DNA from: Fistularia commersonii
Lineage: Eukaryota; Chordata; Actinopteri; Syngnathiformes; Fistulariidae
DNA: 64,000 nt
Reading direction: 5' to 3'
NCBI GenBank assembly: GCA_037954325.1
Contig: JBBMNZ010000016.1
Coordinates: 981,001-1,045,000 of the forward strand
The notes under the pieces were generated by a model. That model had not been told where the DNA came from. It saw nothing but the letters and a program-made list of their open reading frames with translations, and ran no database searches. The translations under genes and the position numbers were made by a program. This document shows positions 12,567 through 25,510 of the stretch, piece after piece. Each line of letters opens with the position of its first letter. Within the stretch, counting starts at the first letter, position 1.

Positions 12567-14053
12567 TACAGTGGACGCTCCCTACTTCAGGTCTCGCTAA
12601 TTTGCGGATTTAATTTTTTTTTTTTGGTTTTCACAATTTATCGTTCTTTAGTGTTTTTTTTTTTTTTTGCAATTTTTTCTGGGATGAAATGGCCATATTC
12701 TGCTCTAGGAAGAAAAAAAAATCAGAAACAATAGTAAAACTAAACTAAAATTCATTCATTTTATAAAATAAATAAATGCAGCCGGAGAAGAAAAAAAAAC
12801 AGTACAACCTATAATATAAGATACGATATGATGAACTTTTTTGATCCCCATTCGGGAAATTCTTTTGACACAGCAGTTTAACAGTTATTGTGCCAATAAA
12901 TATGAATATCAATAGAGAAACAATTAGAAGACAATTATAAAATAGCAAGAGACAGCAAATAAATAGACAGCCGAGAGAGCAACAACATCAAGGATAGGAC
13001 TGCACCACAGAATAAATTTCAAATAAAAAAAAAAGACCGTAAGAGTGAAAATAGACAACCAAAACAACATCATAAACAGAGTGACAATAGCAATGACAAA
13101 AATAAACAAAATAAACTGGATGCAGATGCGCAGAGATGGGGCATGACATGTGTGATAGGGTGTATGGTGAAATTAAGCTAAAATTAATTTTAAAAAGAAT
13201 AACGAAAGACGAGATCTCCTTTGCTAAACAATGCATCGCAAACTCTCGCTCCTACCATTTTTCCCACGCGAGATCTCATACAGAATAACTACAAGCTCTC
13301 CTAAATGCCCGGCAATTTTTTTGTCATGATGAAATAGCCATATTCTTGCCTAGGAAGTACAAAATGGTAAGATCAGGACAACGACATGGTACGGTGTGTC
13401 CATTTTTGTAACTTGATTGACAGGGCCGTGGCGGTTTATACAGCCATTTTCAACCAGAAAAAAAAAGCAGAGGCAGCAAATGCCTATAACGATGTTTCAG
13501 AAGAAAAAAAACCCTGTAAAGCATAGGCCTGCGCCTTCGGCAGAAGATCCACAAGAATGGGAAGATACTGTAGCACCCGAAGAAACGGCGCTGGAGCCGC
13601 CATCAAAAGGGTTGTAAAGCTCCCATTCGCTCTGCAGTGCCTCATCAGTATTCATCGCCAGAACTACTGCACAGCAAATTCATCATCATTCAAGGTTCGG
13701 CATATTTTCAATGGTGAGTAACCTATAAAATGATTTATTAAAAATATGAATATATTTCTATATAAATGAATACAAAATTTGGTTTCTTTCCATAGATCAT
13801 TTCTATTTACTGTACATTTAATCTGATTTTTAATGGAGTCGTTTACTGTACATTTAGTATTGTATGTTTACTGTACGTTACAATTATCTAAAAGTCTTTC
13901 GTGTACTATATGAATGTGGGAGTCGATGGTGGGTTGATAACAGTTTGCGGGATGTTTGCAAAGGGTTAATATATCTGTAAGTACCATCAAAACCATCAAC
14001 AATCGCGTGGGGGGTCTGGGAAAGGATCTCCTGTTAAAAGTGAGGGTATACTA
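12567..14053 (+). mobile_element. Tigger/pogo-like DNA transposon, decayed, with nested LINE tail
   Basis: Left terminus TACAGTGGACGCTCCCTACT; right terminus GTGAGGGTATACTA near 14040-14053. A transposase C-terminal remnant lies at about 13340-13617 (HFQPEKK/PITMF-type stretch, then EDPQEWEDTVAPEETA), broken by stops and a frame shift. A LINE tail sits inside (12825-13160). The sister copy at 21322-22152 shows the same order of parts. Clearly inactive. Confidence 0.65.
12825..13160 (-). mobile_element. LINE 3' tail nested in Tigger-like element
   Basis: Minus-strand LINE 3' UTR: the plus strand reads GATGAACTTTTTTGATCCCC and ATTCGGGAAATTCTTTTGAC, then an A-rich tract with repeated AAATA/AACAA. 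Resembles common fish L2/Rex-type tails. Confidence 0.5.
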
Positions 14054-14639
14054 TTTTCAACACTGCCTCCCCGCACTCATCACGAACCCCAACGCCCATT
14101 CATCCTCTTCTTCAAGAAGGTGGGGGTCATTTGGAGCCCATTGTGGCCGACCCCCCTCCCCGTGTCGCTGCCTGGTCGGTCAGGTTCGCAGGGGCGACGT
14201 AAGTGACACTGGCAGGAGAACCGGGAGACCAGACAAAAGGCCAGATCGCCAATAAAGATCCCTTTCTCTCGCCTCTCTGAAGGCATTTGTTATCGGCGCA
14301 AGAGAGGGGCTGTTCGAGGACGGACTGACAAGGGGGGGAGTGATAGGCGCCGGGAGATAAAGATGGAAAGAGGGACTACATAGACGAAATGTAATTAAAA
14401 ATCCAGGATAAGCTGATTAAACACCGTCAGTTAATTACTCTCCTTGTTCTGCAGGAGAAGGAAACTGGGTTCCCGCAATTCCAGAGCGCGAGAACTCGAA
14501 GTCCACCAAACACGCCGCAGAGGGGGGATAACGCCAACCGTTTCATTAAACTGCACCAAATATCAATCCGTTCGGATGATCAATCCTTCCATATTGGCTT
14601 GGAGCTGTGTGCTGGCTCCGCTGGGGTTCCCGCGGAGGG

Positions 14640-15440
14640 AATGAATGTTTGTACATGACTATACAACCTGAATGAGTGAGTGAACGGCTGTGTGTCTCTA
14701 TATGATGTATGAATGAGAGGGTGAATGGTTAGGTTTCTACTTGACACGAGAGTGAATGGCTAAACGTTTCTATGTGACAAGAGAATGAAAGGGTGAAGGT
14801 TGTCTCTATATAAACTGAATGAGCGAGTCTGCCTCGATCGGACATGTAAATGAGAGGGTGAATGGTTGTTTCCATAGGATGTGGATGAGAGAGTGAATGG
14901 CTAAAGGTTTCTATATGGTGTGTGAATGAGCGGGTGAATAGTTGTTTGTATCTATAGAACATGTGAATGAGTGAGTGTTTGCCTCTATAGGACATGTAAA
15001 TGGGGGGGGCGAATGGTTGTTTGTCTTTATATGATCTGTGAATTAATGGGTGAATAAAAATGTCTATATGATGTGAAAGAGAGGGTGAATGTTTTTTTTC
15101 TCTATAACATGAGAATGCGTGAGTCTGCTGGCCCTATATGTATGAATGAGAGGGTGAAGGGCTGAGTTTCTCTATGGGTTGTGAATGAGTGGGTGAACGG
15201 TTTGGTGTTTCTATACGCCTTTAATGAGAGGTTGAATGGTTGCATGTCTTTTCATGAGGTGTGCATAAGTGAGACTGTTTATGTGGCATGAACGACCGGG
15301 TTGACTGTTATTATAGGAGAATGACAGGGTGAATGGTTAAAGGTTCCTGTATGACATGTGACTGAGTGAGTAGTTGCACATCTCTATATGCGGCCCGGTG
15401 ATTGGTCCCGGGCGAGCCCTGGATACAGCTCCCCCGGGTG
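14640..15440 (+). repeat. SINE-derived minisatellite 1
   Basis: About 15-18 diverged tandem units of roughly 40-50 bp with the core GAATGAGAGGGTGAATGGTT and TCTCTATATGACATGTG. The array ends in GCGGCCCGGTGATTGGTCC, the distal part of the fish SINE, showing that the array grew from an internal segment of that SINE. Confidence 0.7.
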
Positions 15441-17329
15441 CGACTAAACAAATAAATATTTCAATACAGCCCGATAAATACTTGACTGCCCATATTGAGA
15501 ACGCATGTGATACCATTCATGTTAAGTTTGTTTTATTTCAATCTATTTCTGAAAAGTCTGTTCACAATAAGGAGATAAAGAAAGTACTGGTGGCTATAAA
15601 TCAAAAAGAGGTGTCAGGCTTTGAATTCGAGCTAATCACGTGTTTGTACAATATCAGTTTTCAGCTTAAAAAAATGAATTTACAGTATTAGCTTCAAAAA
15701 GCAGGGGTTACTTCCTTGCACTGGCAAATTAAGACACAGCAGGCAACAAGTTAACAGGAGATACCTGAGAAGGGACCTCAGACTCTGCTGGAAACCTACC
15801 ATTCACCATGACCTACAACTTTCCAAACACTTGAACGGGTACCTGGCATGTTACCTTCATCTCCCCCACGTCACCCGCGATTTACTCTGCCATCAATTTG
15901 ATCTCTCAATGGCAGTTAATCCTTAAAAAAAAAAAAACATTCTAACCGCTTCATAAACATCTTCCCAGCAGCCCTGGGGGTCCAAATGGCATCAGATAAC
16001 CTGCAAACGGGATTTTATTTTATTTTTGGGTGAATCTACTTTGAGTCGTGGCTGGTGGCGGCGCATTCTCAGGCCTCTAAGTATCTGAATGGACAATCAC
16101 CGAGGCGATAAGATAAAACCAGCACGTGACCTAAGGAAACCGGGGTTTCAAACTGATAAAGTCGGGATGTTTACCGCTGCTATTTTCACCACGTTTTTAG
16201 CCGTCTTGTTAGCCGTGGGGGCGGGGGGGCAGATTCTTGACGGGGGCCTGGCGTTCGAGGGCAAGTCGGTGCGAGATACCGGCGGGCGGGAGGAGGAAAC
16301 CAGGCGAGAGTCAGACACAAAGAGGCTGCGAAAACACTGCAAAACCAATTCCAGCCAAGGCCAAACACAGAGAGGCCCTCATTCCACCCAGCAATGTGGG
16401 AAACAGATCAAAACGCGGTCAGATAAACGTTCTGTCCGCGATTGTACGGACAGATTTGAACCGCAACAGCTGCTGCAGAAGAGGAAGAACATGGGCTTCA
16501 GGCTCCGGCCCGACCGCAGTCCGCCAGGAGCCAAGGGAAAGCGCACCAGACCCGACTTCCACTGGCAAAAAAATTAAAGGGATTTGATTGAAATGAATAG
16601 GAGTCTTGTTGTCCAGAAAGCTCTGGTGGGGAAAAAACATGCACACATGCATATCTGAATTTCTGTTCCTCCCCATATCTTTCTCCAAGCAGGGCCTCTG
16701 GTGATTTGCACCAAAGCGACAGGGCTGCAGGTAGATCGGGAGGAAAAGTAGGAGCCGATAAGATCCGTATGCAACTTTGGATGGTGAAAACAGTTCCGGT
16801 CGAAAGTTGAATGGAGGTTTTGATCAAATAAGATGCAAGATGCTCCCAGAAAAACAGGAAACCGGAGGTCCACCAGGATAAATGCAGTTTGAGCTGCACC
16901 TGTTGCTTTTGTTCATAACACTTCACGAGATGTTCCACAGTTTCTGGCTCTGCGGTTCCTGAAGAGACCAATTCTGGAATCCAGAAACCAAGTCCTCCTG
17001 GACATTAAGATGGGCACGGACAGTTGACTTGGCTAGAATTTATATCTTTTTGTGTCTGGAGTGGGAAGGAGTATAAGCTGGATCTCCTCCGCCTTTCAGA
17101 GGCAGCAGCCGCAGAGCTGGTACACCTCTCCAGACAACACGGGCCACATGAAAAGAAATAAATAGGATACAGAGATGCTTATGGATAATTCATGCTAAAC
17201 ATCATATCCGCATACAGACAGCACCATGTGTCTCGTTTCCTGCATAGTCCTGCATGTTCTCGTCGAGCTGACGGATGTCTAGCCTGCAAACAGAGCAGTA
17301 CCAACGGGAGTTGTTGGGGGCAGTGTTAC

Positions 17330-17755
17330 GGTATGCTCAAGACCGCCCAGAAGCGGGAACAATGAAGAAGACAACATGGAATGTCCGTAGATGAAGGGAA
17401 AGCAATTGTCCGTCCACACACAGTCCCCAATGATTTCTTAATTGTCTGAAACGGAACTTTGATGTGAACTCTGCACTGTCCCCTAGTGGACGTATTGCTT
17501 GACAACCACAGGATGTACATGGGCAGTGATGACTGACCGCGTTTGAAACGGATGTAGCTGTTAGCGTACGTAACCTTGGCATAAATGAGCCTAAAGGGAG
17601 CCGCGCTGGTTTAACCGTCAACAGCAGACCCGTTCCTGCTACAACAACACTGTCGACAAGCTTTCACGACTGCGGTTAAGTTGGTGTTCTACACGGGTGA
17701 TGAGGATGCGTTGGAGAGCCTCCAAGATAAAGTGCAGCGAACTCACCCCGCGGAC
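17330..17755 (+). repeat. dispersed repeat B, copy 2
   Basis: Aligns block by block with 24048-24388: GGTATGCTCAAG, GACAAGCTTTCACGACTGCG, GTTGGAGAGCCTCCAAGATA, AAAGTGCAGCGAACTCACC. Contains an extra segment around 17420-17500 relative to copy 3. Confidence 0.65.
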
Positions 17756-18645
17756 TCTCAGAATGACAAACTTCATCAGAGTGTGCAGAGACAGAGAGAG
17801 AGCAGAGCCTGCTGCTTTCACAGGCTCTGGAAAACCGAGCCCCTCTTGAGGTAAATCCAAGTCTTTCTTGTGTATCATTATGGTACATGGAAATAAACAA
17901 CTTCATGTGAGATGTTTCAATGTCCAGCATGACCCATGACACAGGAGATACCGACACTCCGCTTCATCTAGATCTTGTTTGCAAAGCTGGAGTGCTTCAT
18001 TTTGACGTTTGCTTTGGTGAAGATTGGACAACCTGGACACTTTTCATCAAAAGCTGGGGGGGAAAATATACAAATGTCTTTTTATGCTGTTGAAAAGGTT
18101 TTTCTTTCTTGGGAAGAAAGAAAGAAAACTGGAATCAACATAAAAATTGGGATCTCCGGGCCTGATTGGAGAAACTGCATTTGGCGTGGCTTTGGCGGAG
18201 AAGACTGGTAATGAATACGCCTGGATACCAAAGCTCCATTAAAACAAAAGGAACCACTATGGATTTGGAAATCTGAGAGGGGGGGGGGTTCATAGCCACT
18301 TTTTTTTTTTACAGTTTCCACAATACCACCGTAAAATACGATCCCACCATTAGGACGCTTTTCATGTTCACACAGATCTGATGTAATTCGGCCCCGACAC
18401 TGGGAACCGATACGACATTCCAACATTTCTGCAACGTGACCTGCAAACCCAAGTGTCTGTGTTTTGGATCGGTCGGGGGCCGTCGCCGTCCCGACCCAGA
18501 TCCCGACCCCCCCAGGCGGATAGGTGATGGGACGATCTGCAGCACAGCTCTGTCTCAGTGTGCTTTAATACGGATGACGAGGCCCAACGGAGGTGTGATA
18601 CTCCTGAGTCAACAGAATGACTGAAGGGGCTCCTGGCAGCTCATT

Positions 18646-18647
<2 letters not shown>

Positions 18648-18704
<57 letters not shown>

Positions 18705-18718
18705 CGTGTGCGTGTGTG
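18648..18718 (+). repeat. (TG)n microsatellite
   Basis: About 70 bp of TG dinucleotide with a few CG interruptions at the right end. Confidence 0.95.
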
Positions 18719-18949
18719 GCTTCATTTCAACTGCCTTTGACTGTTCACTTGCTGGGTGCAGTCACTGTGGTTAGATGAAGAGATGTGTCGAAACAGCAAG
18801 ATCCACTGTGACAAGACAGTCCAACGGGACACAGGACACAACCAGGGAGTCAAAATTTGAGATGAGTTATCATGAGGCTGAGGGGAGTTTTACTTATACG
18901 AGGAGCAGCTCGACCCCGACTACCAAGCTGGAGTACTTTCAGCGAGCAC

Positions 18950-19545
18950 GTCGAGGATCCTTGTTGATTCTGGCCCCTAAATAGTTCCATGTGCAGACGG
19001 CTATGTTTTGAAAATGACCTCCCTCCACAGTAGACCCTAGGGAATGCCACAGACGTGGTAGTCACTTGCCAGGCTAGCAGTTGGCGCTGTGATTTCTTGA
19101 CAAGCTACAACGCATGCATGGCCAGGACACTTCCTGTATTAGCGCAATAACAAACGGAGGAACTACAGCGAGCGTGAACATCAACAATGGCGAGCAATCA
19201 AGTATTCGGACAGATCAACAATGAGGTATTGCTCGGGACTGGGAGTCATGGCAGTCCAAGTGCTCTGGGGAACTCTCGATTACTCTGGGAACTCATGAGT
19301 AGTCTGGGGTACTCGGGGGTACTCTGGAGACCTCTGGAGTACTGTTGGAACTATCAGAACCTGTGGTGAGCTCAGGAGAACTCTGGGGTCGACTACTTTT
19401 GTCACGTTCTACCCGCCCATTGCATGACAACCGACTGCCACCTTTGTGTGCATGCCTGTTTTGCAAACTGTAACATTTTCCGGGCATCGTAAAAACTGTT
19501 CTCCTGTAGAACAACAGCCAGAGCACAACTGAAGTTTTGTTACTT
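18950..19545 (+). repeat. dispersed repeat A, copy 2
   Basis: Second copy of the 6830-7480 repeat. At 19255-19395 it carries an irregular short tandem array with the core ACTCTGGGG / TACTCTGG, only hinted at in copy 1. Confidence 0.65.
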
Positions 19546-20994
19546 CAGTCCTTTTGTACATATTTTGTAAACAAAGGGCCTTAAAATCATCAACTTGTCC
19601 ACTTGCAGGATCTCTTGGGAAATTTAGACCCTTGCAACTGCGTGTTTGGGGAGTTAGAACTGCTTGGCTTCACAGACTCCTGCCAACCCCAACTGATACA
19701 TTTCTAGGAAACCCCCCAGTCTGTTAAATCTGACGAAGCCTCTGGGATGACAGGAGGACCGTCTTCAAGGAGGGAAACTCAGTCTTATTTGCCACAATAA
19801 AATCTGACAACAATTGATCTGGAGGACTGAGAGCCCTCACCGACGCAAAACCACCCGTCCAGTAAACGGCTGCAGATGCGGGGATCCCATCTTTGGTAAA
19901 GAATTATAAGGAGAAGAAATAAAAAGTACAGGCTGGCCATCTACTTGTCCAACTTAAGGCCTTGGAGTGATTCAAGAATGGCAATGAACAGGAAATGAAA
20001 GTTATTCAATGTAGTGTCCCATGAAGTGATGGAATAAAGAGTGTGTGTGTGTGCGTGTGTGTGTGTGTACACAAGGTGGTGTGAGGCAGCGGGATACATG
20101 TGTGTCTCAGCTTCTCAGAGCCTGGATTCAGGCCAAAACATACAAGCAGCCCCATATTTAATGAAAACATGGCCTTTGCTCTGTTCTCTCCTGCATTGTG
20201 ACGGGAAGATAAAGGTAACAGTCTGCAGAAGTGGGCCTTTTCCCCAGGTTTCCAACCGGCCAAGAATCCCAAGGATGGTTATGGACGACGTTCAAAGCTG
20301 TAAAACACTGCAGATGCTGCTGTAGGACTTTGCAGCTGTTGGCATGGCACTACCTTTTTTTTCACTCCCCTTGAAAAAAAATAATAAAATTGTAATTTCA
20401 TCGCAACTTTTCCACACAAAAAAAAAGAACATATAAAAATATCGTTGTGTGGGCCAGATATCCAATCATAGGTTCATTTCCAATTCCGTTTTGCCAAAAA
20501 AAGAAGGGAGACAGTATATCTTGGGGATATTATTCATGGATGAGCCGCACACTGGGAGCAAGAACTTTTAGTAAAAGTAATGAAGTTGAAGCAGAATCAA
20601 AGCACCGTGCTTGTAACAGCGGGACTGGAAAAAGCAAGCGTTGAAACAGAGACAGAATCAAAGGGATCACAAAGCGCCGGGGAACATCATCATTCACGGC
20701 CGCACCCAAAGAGAGCACTGGAGCCGGCGTGACGGGATGCGTGAGGCGAACTAATGCATCACACCTGTAGCTCTGACAGCTGGAAACCCTCCGTAGAACT
20801 GTTGTTGAGGTTGACCCCGGCCGCTCATGGCAGCCAAATGCAAAAAATGTCTCCATGGCGACAAAGGCGTCAACGACCCTGTCCACAATTGTCCCTCAAA
20901 CGGTGATCTCCAGGAGAGATCTTTTCTAGAGAAAACGAAGGAATCCGGTTCATCACAATGCCTGACTTGTGTATTTTCTATCCGACTGCAATCG

Positions 20995-21321
20995 AACCAC
21001 AAGCCTCAACCAGCCAGTCTGGTTTCTGGCACGGCCTGAGCCGAGACCCATCCACCGGGGATCTTCACAGATGCCATCCCATCAAGAGTGGGGACGTCAA
21101 CCACAGCAAAGGCTGACAAAACAAGGGTCGTTTCCATGTTCAATCCTCGTTTTTGTGCAGCTGGAGAGCAATGAGACCAATTTGCTTTGGACGATATTTA
21201 CCCACCAGCCTACAAAGAAGAGTTTTCTTTTCCTGGCCTGGATGTTACACATGACGACCTCTTCGGGTTTCGTATCACTGTAAAAGAAGTACATTTCGAA
21301 GCAGTGCGTGATTAAGAGATA
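20995..21321. repeat. module M, copy 2
   Basis: Second copy of 12243-12566, again joined directly to a Tigger-like terminus on its right. The minus-strand frame shares the segment CNIQARKRKLFFVG but then shifts. Confidence 0.65.
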
Positions 21322-22152
21322 CAGCGGACCCTCGCTACTTCCTGGTTTAGCTTTGCGCCCTTGCAACTGCGTGGACTTTTTTTTGCAATTCGGTTTTCAC
21401 GATTTATTGTCTTCACCGTCTTTTGCAGTACTTGATTTTTTTTCTTTCATGATGAAATAACCATATTCTAGCTTAAGAAGATAAAAACAGAAAAAAACAT
21501 AGTAAAATTAAACTACAATTAGTTTTATAAGATTAATAAAATACGAGATCTCCTTTGCTGGCATGCATTCTTGGAGGAGATGGCTTCTCTGACATGGCTC
21601 CTGACGACATCAGTGGCTTAATAGATCGGCATTCGGATCCATTGCCAGACGAGGACCTCACCGAGATGAGGCAGTCTGGCAGCGAGGAGGAGAAGCAACA
21701 CGAAGAGGAAGAAATCGAAGACCGGTCTCACGTTCCAACGACTTGCAGCCATCACGAGCGCCGCAAGAGCCCGCAAAATATGTCGCAAGATTGGGACGAC
21801 GATACGATTCGGTCGGTCCACTTTTGTAACTTGATCTACGGGACCGTGGCAGTTAATTTTCAACCAGGAAAAAAAGCAGAGGCAGCAACTGCCTATCACG
21901 ATGTTTCTGACGAAGAAAAACACCAGTAAAGCATACGCCTGCCCCTTCAGCTGAAGATCCACAAGAACTAGAAGACACTGTGCCAACCGACAAGTACAAC
22001 CGTATGCGCAGGGAGGTTTGTAAAGGGTTGAACGAGATTCGTTGTATCTATAAATACCGGCAAAATTAGCACATCTCTACTTTGCGAAAATTCACTTTTC
22101 GTGGGGGGTCTTGTAACTTAACTCCCGAAAAAGTGAAGGTCAACTGTATCGA
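21322..22152 (+). mobile_element. Tigger/pogo-like DNA transposon, internally deleted
   Basis: Left terminus GATACAGCGGACCCTCGCTA (from about 21320) and right terminus GAAAAAGTGAAGGTCAACTG ending near 22150 form imperfect inverted repeats. Between them is a 124-codon open stretch (21555-21929) resembling the acidic C-terminus of Tigger-type transposases (a DDISGLIDRHSDPLPDEDL segment, then FQPGKKAEAA). The catalytic DDE core is missing, so it is non-autonomous. Confidence 0.65.
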
Positions 22153-23734
22153 GGCTTAAGGTAACCTTGACGCAGATCACAGGGAAGCTAGAAGAACCCA
22201 GCGAGAGGCGTGGAGACTTTGAAGCTGTGCCGCAGACGACCAAGCTGATGAATGCTGATGTCCCGGCGAACATCCTCAAACCCTTCTCCTGCCTCTGCAG
22301 CTGCTTTCGATAAAGGCGCGGAGGAAAGAACGGGGGGGAGGGAAAAACGAGAAACCGAGAGTCGGACGAAAACACACGGGGAAAAACAGCAACGAGGCGA
22401 CTGGAGTAAAAAGGCAGGAGGAATCGCCGTCACCGCAGAGGGGCTGTGCCAAGCGATACAAATATTTTGGTCTTCTTACAAATGTCCTGGCCAAATGAGG
22501 AGGGAGCTAAGCATGCTAATGCTCAGATGTTAGCGCCAGAGCCACTTTGACTTTATCTTCCCACACCCACAGCTCTGAAATGGCAATCAACCTAGGAACC
22601 GGGAGGGAGGTGGGAGCCGGGAGAGCACGCCTCGGTAACAAACTGCCTCGGCTCTGTGAGAACTTAGGCACATTTCTTATGTAAATAATTGGAAAAGGAG
22701 GCTGAAATTACCATTATAAATATAAAACCCAATGGAAGCACTCTGGCCAGAGTGACGTGGATCTTTCACACAGCGATGAGTGATCTCTGCGCTCCTTGTC
22801 ATTAAAATTCAAGGCTCTTCTTCCAGGTTTCCAAGCGTGGTGGGAAACGTTTCTAGAAATGCAGCTGGAAGATCCATCCAACGCCGCATGGGCAGAAACC
22901 AAACCTGGGTTTGCGACGACACCAAGAAGGGGAAGGAGTCTAAAACTCAACATCCACCCCCGAAACCGAATCTAGACGGCCATGCTTCTGTTGCAAACTT
23001 CCAACAGGTTTACAAATCTAAAACCTCACAGTGTGGCCTTCAGAGAGAGTAGTTTGTGACGATACATGATTATAAACTTGAAAGAGGCCCTTCAGAATAA
23101 AACACAACTTATGTACAAGAGTATTAATTGGTTAAAAGCTACTACCGGCACCTTCTCCAGAGACATTAGCCGCTTTCGGGAAGAAAAGTTCTAAGAACAC
23201 TGTTCTAAAATAAGTCCCGCTAGAATTTGTTCCAGGAAGTAGCCTCCTCCCGGGGGAACCTGTTTAGTTTTGCATTCCTACAGGCGGTGAGGGACCAAAG
23301 TAGGGATTGTTGTGATGCAAGTGTCTTAAGCTGGGGCTCCACTCTTACAAACAAGCCACTGAAGAAGAAGAAAAAACGGGCACGGACAACATGGAGGTGG
23401 AAGCTGCCCTAGCGTTCTTTGAATAATAACCTTGAACTATCAGATGGTTGGAGTGTTTTTATCTTCTTCCTGCACTGCTTCGCCGTGTGAAGAACCTAGT
23501 TAGCCCTGAGCTAACTCCAGACTTATTCTGGCCAGAATGTAGATATTCCTCTGCAGGCCCTGGAAACCCTTCTGAGGCTCGGCAGGCCAGAAGACCTTGG
23601 ACCTCTTTGTGACTACATTCCTTGCTGCTTCTGTCCACTTTGTCCCAAGAAAACATCTGACCAGCGGCCGAGATAGCTTAAAAATGCGCTCTGCAAGAAG
23701 TGTCTCCTACATACAGTAAAACATTTATTGCACA

Positions 23735-23868
23735 GAAGCAATGGATCTTTTAATTGTCTCTCTACATTTGCATGCATATTTATTGATACCAAAGCTCTTA
23801 CGCGCTGTGACAAGAGTTTCCCCAATGGGATCAAAAAAGTTTATCTTGTCTTAACTATTGCACATACG
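23735..23868 (+). mobile_element. LINE 3' tail
   Basis: GCGCTGTGACAAGAGTTTCC, CCAATGGGATCAAAAAAGTT, TATCTTGTCTTA: the end of a fish non-LTR retrotransposon 3' UTR. Confidence 0.5.
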
Positions 23869-24047
23869 GGGAACTATTGCAGATGACGACTCCACCAACA
23901 GCCAACTGACACCAAGTGTCTGACACTCTGGGACTATGCAAAGACCCTTCCTCAGAGTAGGAGCTAAAATGGTTCTAGAAGGTGAGGTCCACAGTTCCTC
24001 TGCGGTCCCGGTGCAACAAGAAACAGAGCGGAGTTGTGGGGGACGGT

Positions 24048-24388
24048 GTCATGGTATGCTCAAGTGCGACTGGAAGCAAGAACAAAGAAGAAAATAACAT
24101 GGCGTCCGTAGAAGCAGGGAAAACAACTGCCCATCCAGTTCTCAAAAACGGAACTTCGATGTGAACAATCATGGGAAGTACATGAGCAATGACGGTTGCC
24201 CGTGTTTGAAACCGATGTAGCTGTTGGCATACTTAACCTTTGCATATATGAGCCTTAAGTGGACTCGTTCCTCCAACAACACTGCCGACAAGCTTTCATG
24301 ACTGTGGTTTGGTTGGTGTCCTACACGGTGATGAGGATGTGTTGGAGAGCCTCCTAGATAAAGTGCAGATAACTCACCGTGCTTTAGC
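24048..24388 (+). repeat. dispersed repeat B, copy 3
   Basis: Third copy of repeat B (see 17330-17755): GGTATGCTCAAGTGCGACTG, ACTGCCGACAAGCTTTCATG, GATGTGTTGGAGAGCCTCCT. Confidence 0.65.
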
Positions 24389-24394
24389 AACACC

Positions 24395-24543
24395 ATGACT
24401 GTGGGAAATGGGAGTTTATGGTCAATGCACGCATTTGACTCATTTATTTTAAGACAATCAGACCTTTTAAGATGCTCTCGCAGGTCCCAGAAAATTACGT
24501 GGCGGGCCACATTTGGCCCGCGGGCCTTGAGTTTGACACGTCT
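24395..24543 (-). mobile_element. hAT-like terminal fragment
   Basis: Its reverse complement starts CGTGTCAAACTCAAGGCCCG and continues AATTTTCTGGGACCTGCGAG, matching both the start (60021) and an inner part (60260-60320) of the hAT element in the ror1 intron. Confidence 0.6.
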
Positions 24544-25249
24544 TGTGTGGGAGAGGTGATTGAAAGAACATCTATCTCAGGTCCACGGTTGCTGACTGAG
24601 CCTGTGTGCCTTCACAAAGCAAAAGAGATGCTACTATTATCATCCATTTACAAGTAAGAACTAATTCCAGAAAGACGAGCGGTGACAGACAGCGTTAGCA
24701 AGCCAATGATGTGCAAGAGGTAAGAACAGATCCAGGTAGGCAGACAGGGCTTGAAAAGGTTTGAAAGGTGTTAAAAAAATGAAGCTCTGAGAGGACTGCA
24801 GCTGGAAATGATGTAAAATGTGTAAAACATTAGCTCTGCTCTTCTGCCGTGCTCACATTTTAGAGGGTATAATTCATGTTTAATGATGTATCACTTCAAT
24901 ATTTCATGACCCGACCAAACTGCAGTTTGACCGGGAATAAAAACGGCCCCGGCACATCATGAATACTGTAAGGACACGGGGGCCAATCAGAGAAGACTGA
25001 GGAATGATGGCAAGGGAACCTTGTCAGAGGTGACATCGCTAACCTTCTGACACTCCACCACGTGACTGTTACAACTCCCCGGCGATTAATTCTGCAAAGC
25101 CTGCGTAAAAACAACAAGGAAAGGTCCAGCTGCACGTCCACGGTTTTCGATAAAATCTCAGAATCGGCGTTGAGCCTTGAATCCGAAAATGATCCGAGGC
25201 TACCTGAAAAAAATTGTCCATGTGAAACATTTATTCTGAAGTGCTAGAA

Positions 25250-25510
25250 TTTTCCGCGTTGTCTTCTTTGGCCTGCTCCCTTCAGGGGTTGTCACAGCCA
25301 ATCATCTTCCATCATCTGGCCTCTTCCCCTGCATCCTCAAACCCCCTCTCAGCTCTTCCTCCGGACCTCCTGCCTGGGGGCTCCAACCTCAGCATCCTAA
25401 TACCCAGACCACTCATGTCCAACCTTTATCCTCCTCCCTCCCAACGAGAATCTCTACATCTTCAGCCCTGCTGCCTCATGTCTTCTCTGGATTTCTCATT
25501 ACAGAAAGCG
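25250..25510 (-). mobile_element. LINE 3' end fragment
   Basis: Plus strand reads TCTTCTTTGGCCTGCTCCCT, TCAGGGGTTGTCACAGCCAA and AGACCACTCATGTCCAACC: the reversed 3' end of the LINE family that also occurs at 39819, 41816, 51240 and 58915. Confidence 0.6.

Noticed and set aside
14640..15440. Regular repeats that could suggest a CRISPR array
   Set aside because: Units are diverged and lie in direct tandem without unique spacers; the end matches a fish SINE and the genome is eukaryotic.
16089..16577. 162-codon plus-strand open frame
   Set aside because: No recognisable domain, low-complexity charged composition, and overlapping frames on the other strand; no support as a gene.
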